Program-made: the position numbers and the translations under genes
Assembly: GCA_054601695.1 (NCBI GenBank)
Contig: BAAHQB010000067.1
Location: 558,001 to 622,000, forward strand
From: Amorphochlora amoebiformis
Taxonomy: Eukaryota > Cercozoa > Chlorarachniophyceae
Length of the DNA stretch: 64,000 bases
Reading direction: 5' to 3'
Shown: positions 1 to 64,000 of the stretch, in pieces
Layout: each line of letters starts with the position of its first letter
Numbering within the stretch: position 1 is the stretch's first letter
The notes under the pieces: generated by a model
Told to the model about the DNA's origin: nothing
The model's input: only the letters and a program-made list of their open reading frames with translations
Database searches by the model: none

Positions 1-54
1 ATATATGTATATACATACATAGATACATATACATATATATACATATATATATAC

Positions 55-98
<44 letters not shown>

Positions 99-140
99 TA
101 TATATATATACATTCACGTCATAATTGTCTATCATATATA

Positions 141-179
<39 letters not shown>

Positions 180-439
180 GTATTTATGGTTCATAATTAT
201 GCATGTATTAAAATAATACTTAACAACACATGTTGACGATAAAAATATTGTGTGTACACGTGTGTGTGGAATACGTAAATATAAAAACGGAAAATATCTA
301 TATATTTATATTATATACACATACATATGTTTACATTTATTTATTTATTATTATATTGCGTGTGTGGGATATATATATATATATATATGTATAATATATA
401 TATATATATGTATGTGTAATATGTATGTGTATATATAAA

Positions 440-483
<44 letters not shown>

Positions 484-570
484 TTCTATACATACAAATA
501 TATACATTAGAGTAAAAACCGTCTCATCGACTATTTATGGGAATGGCTGATAGTTGAGAAAACCCCCAAC
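1..570. repeat. TA-rich repeats, no gene seen
   Basis: Long (TA)n and (TATG)n runs with short unique spacers. No AG/GT-bounded open segment was found. Confidence 0.8.
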
Positions 571-572
571 AG

Positions 573-1242
573 ACACCCGTAACACCCCTAACCCTAACCC
601 TAACCCTAACCCTAACCCTAACCCTAACCCTAACCCTAACCCTTATCCTAACTCTATCCCCAACCCTAACCCTAACCCTAACCCTAACTCTAACCCTCAT
701 CCCAACCTTAATATCACTATATCCTGATTTCTAGCCCTAACCCTAACCTCAAACATAACCCTAATCATAACCTTTGTAACCCTAACCCTAACCCTAACCC
801 TAACCCTACCCCTAACCCTAATCCTAACGTGCGTTGATTATCCTATAATCCTAACCCTAATCCTAACCCTACCCCTAATCCTAACCCTAACCTTAATCCT
901 AACGTACGTTGTTTATCCTATAATCCTAACCCTAACCCTAACCCTAACCCTAACCTTGATAGCCCTATATCCCTATACCGCAAACCTTAACCCTAATCTT
1001 AACCCTAACCATAACCCTAGGCTTTTCCCTAACCCTAACCCTAATCCTGACAACCCTAATGGTAGGCCAAAGGAGGGAGCTAAGGACTCATGGAATTGTT
1101 ATCCCTTAGCCTTTCACGTGTGTTTATAACTTAAAACTCTAAGATTACCTGGAGAGAGATGACGTTTGTTGTGGAGATATATGTGGATATGGTCTTATTT
1201 GTGTTTGTATGCATGGGTGAATGTGGATGTTTGTGGTTGTAT

Positions 1243-1295
<53 letters not shown>

Positions 1296-1435
1296 GTACA
1301 CACACATATGTGTGGATATCTGTTATCTATGTTCACATATGCGTGTACGTGATGTATATTTTATATATGTATGTATATATATATGTATATTTACATATAT
1401 ATATATTAATACATAGATACTTCTATATATATATA

Positions 1436-1471
<36 letters not shown>

Positions 1472-1474
1472 TAT

Positions 1475-1518
<44 letters not shown>

Positions 1519-2735
1519 CTACTATTTTCCAACATGACAATAATGCCAGCAATCACTTCGATAAAAGATGTTTGTGCATCTGTTTCTATGCATATATATA
1601 TATATTATATTTCTGCATATATATACATATACATTTAAATGTCTGTTCATACCTGTCACATATATCGCTAGCAACACTCTAACCCTTACTATACTAAGCC
1701 TAACCTAATCTAACCCTAACCCTAACCCTAGCCCTAAGCCTAACCCTAACCCTAACTCTAACCCTAACTCTAACCCTAACCCTAACCCTAACCCTAACCC
1801 CAACCCTAAACCCCACATTAACTAACCGTAGGTTCTGAAAGTAATTCGCTACCTCTACAAAGACAACCTGGAGAAACTCGTGACATATAACGCTAACCCT
1901 AACCCTAACGCTAACCCTAACCCTAACCCTAACCCTAACCCTAACCCTAACCCTAACCCTAACTCTAACTCTAACCATAATCCTAACCCTAACCCTAACC
2001 GTTACTGCAATTGTGTAACTGTAGCCGATCTAATGATTCAAACCTCACCGTAGCCCACTACCCAAACATAACCTACCTCCGACTCAAAATTTAAATACCT
2101 TAATATTCACCCTAGCCCTAGCCGAATTTTTTTTTTTAATCTCCAACCCAAACTCTTCAAACCTCTAATACTTAATTCACTAACCCTAGTCGGAATCCTA
2201 ACCCTAACTGTCTTTCAGGAGTCTAATCTTAGCCCCTATGAAGTAATCTTAATCATATTTGCAATATTTTGCCGTATTCAAACCTAGAACCCTAACCCTA
2301 GCCATTATCGTAGTTGTATCCTAATCCTAACCCTAATTCGAAACTATATTCCCAACCCTTGCACTGACCACTATTCTAATCCTAACCCTAATCCTAATTT
2401 ACAACATTACCTTAACCCGTTAATGGTTAGACTTAGACTCGGGTTAGGTTTAGCATTAGAGGTTTAGATTATTGTTAGGGTTCGAATTTGGTTAGGACTA
2501 GAGGTTTCAATGGAGGTTAGGGTTATGATTAGAGGTTTGAATTATTGTTAGAGTTCGATTAGGGTTAGGGTTAGGATTTGAGGTTTGAAGTTACGTTAGG
2601 GTTATCGTTAGTATAACCGTTAAACTAAAGTTCTTAATTTAGTGTTAGGGTTAGGAATTAATACTAGTCGAATTAAATTAGAGTTAGGGTTAGGGTAATC
2701 CTAGGGTTAGGGGTTTTGATGCGAGGGTTAGGTGT
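573..2735. repeat. Telomere-type hexamer block, interrupted by TA repeats
   Basis: CCCTAA arrays at 573-1061 and 1671-2010, degenerate copies to about 2400, then a switch to TTAGGG orientation at 2425-2735. A TA/AT-rich insert lies at 1140-1660. It is flanked by unique sequence on both sides, so it is interstitial, not a chromosome end. Confidence 0.85.
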
Positions 2736-2834
2736 AAAGATTTCATTAGGTAAGTATTTCTCTGTTTATATATATATATATATGTGTATGTATCTGTGTA
2801 TAATATATACGTATGTTATATATATGCATAACAG

Positions 2835-63984
<61,150 letters not shown>

Positions 63985-64000
63985 GTGCGATTTTTTATTC

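Noticed and set aside
573-1061. A true chromosome end
   Set aside because: Hexamers are degenerate, occur in both orientations, recur throughout the window and lie inside a transcribed gene.

Overview
This is eukaryotic nuclear DNA. It is dominated by three intronic sequence types: long (TA)n/(TATG)n runs, degenerate TTAGGG/CCCTAA telomere-type hexamers, and short minisatellites. The long open frames (IYIYIY, RVRVRV, NPNPNP, LSLSLS) are translations of these repeats, not genes. Between the repeats, on the + strand only, lie about 100 short (about 13-166 nt, typically 30-90) segments of balanced composition. Each is bounded by an AG and usually a GT. Most join to the next with intron phase conserved, giving a continuous protein of more than 1,600 residues. 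I read the window from about 2.8 kb to the right edge as the middle of one giant gene that is open at both ends.

The joined protein resembles the IP3-receptor/ryanodine-receptor calcium-release channel superfamily. The best matches I recall are the helical repeats around 40.7-44.2 kb (central modulatory region) and the RIH-associated region at 58-64 kb (for example [10 protein letters not shown] and SEACYGPNIANQ). The N-terminal ligand-binding/MIR part would lie upstream of the window and the pore downstream. This comparison is from memory and was not computed. The host cannot be named: GT-AG plus occasional GC-AG introns, TTAGGG-type repeats, tRNA-headed SINEs and a divergent calcium channel suggest a protist with a bloated genome.

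Layout: 1-2.8 kb holds TA repeats and a telomere-type block with no exon seen. From 2.8 to 19 kb there are 25 exons, with a (CTAT)-type array at 6.7-7.2 kb and a 72-bp minisatellite at 14.5-15.1 kb. From 19.7 to 20.2 kb there is a SINE. From 20.3 to 38.2 kb there are exons with SINEs at 29.8, 32.9, 33.3 and 37.6-37.9 kb. From 40 to 54.7 kb there are exons with SINEs at 43.0 and 48.5 kb. A 1.75-kb CCCTAA-rich intron block occupies 54.7-56.5 kb. From 56.9 to 64 kb there are exons, a near-perfect 370-bp palindrome (58.4-58.75 kb) and a SINE at 59 kb.

The most unusual feature is that many introns contain decayed copies of the adjoining exon edge. Copies upstream of an exon repeat its acceptor and 5' start; copies downstream repeat its 3' end and donor. 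At one exon the donor-side copy has been amplified into an array of nine 72-bp units. Duplications that straddle a splice junction, rather than insertions of foreign DNA, therefore look like a main source of intron growth here, with TA expansion and SINE insertion as others.
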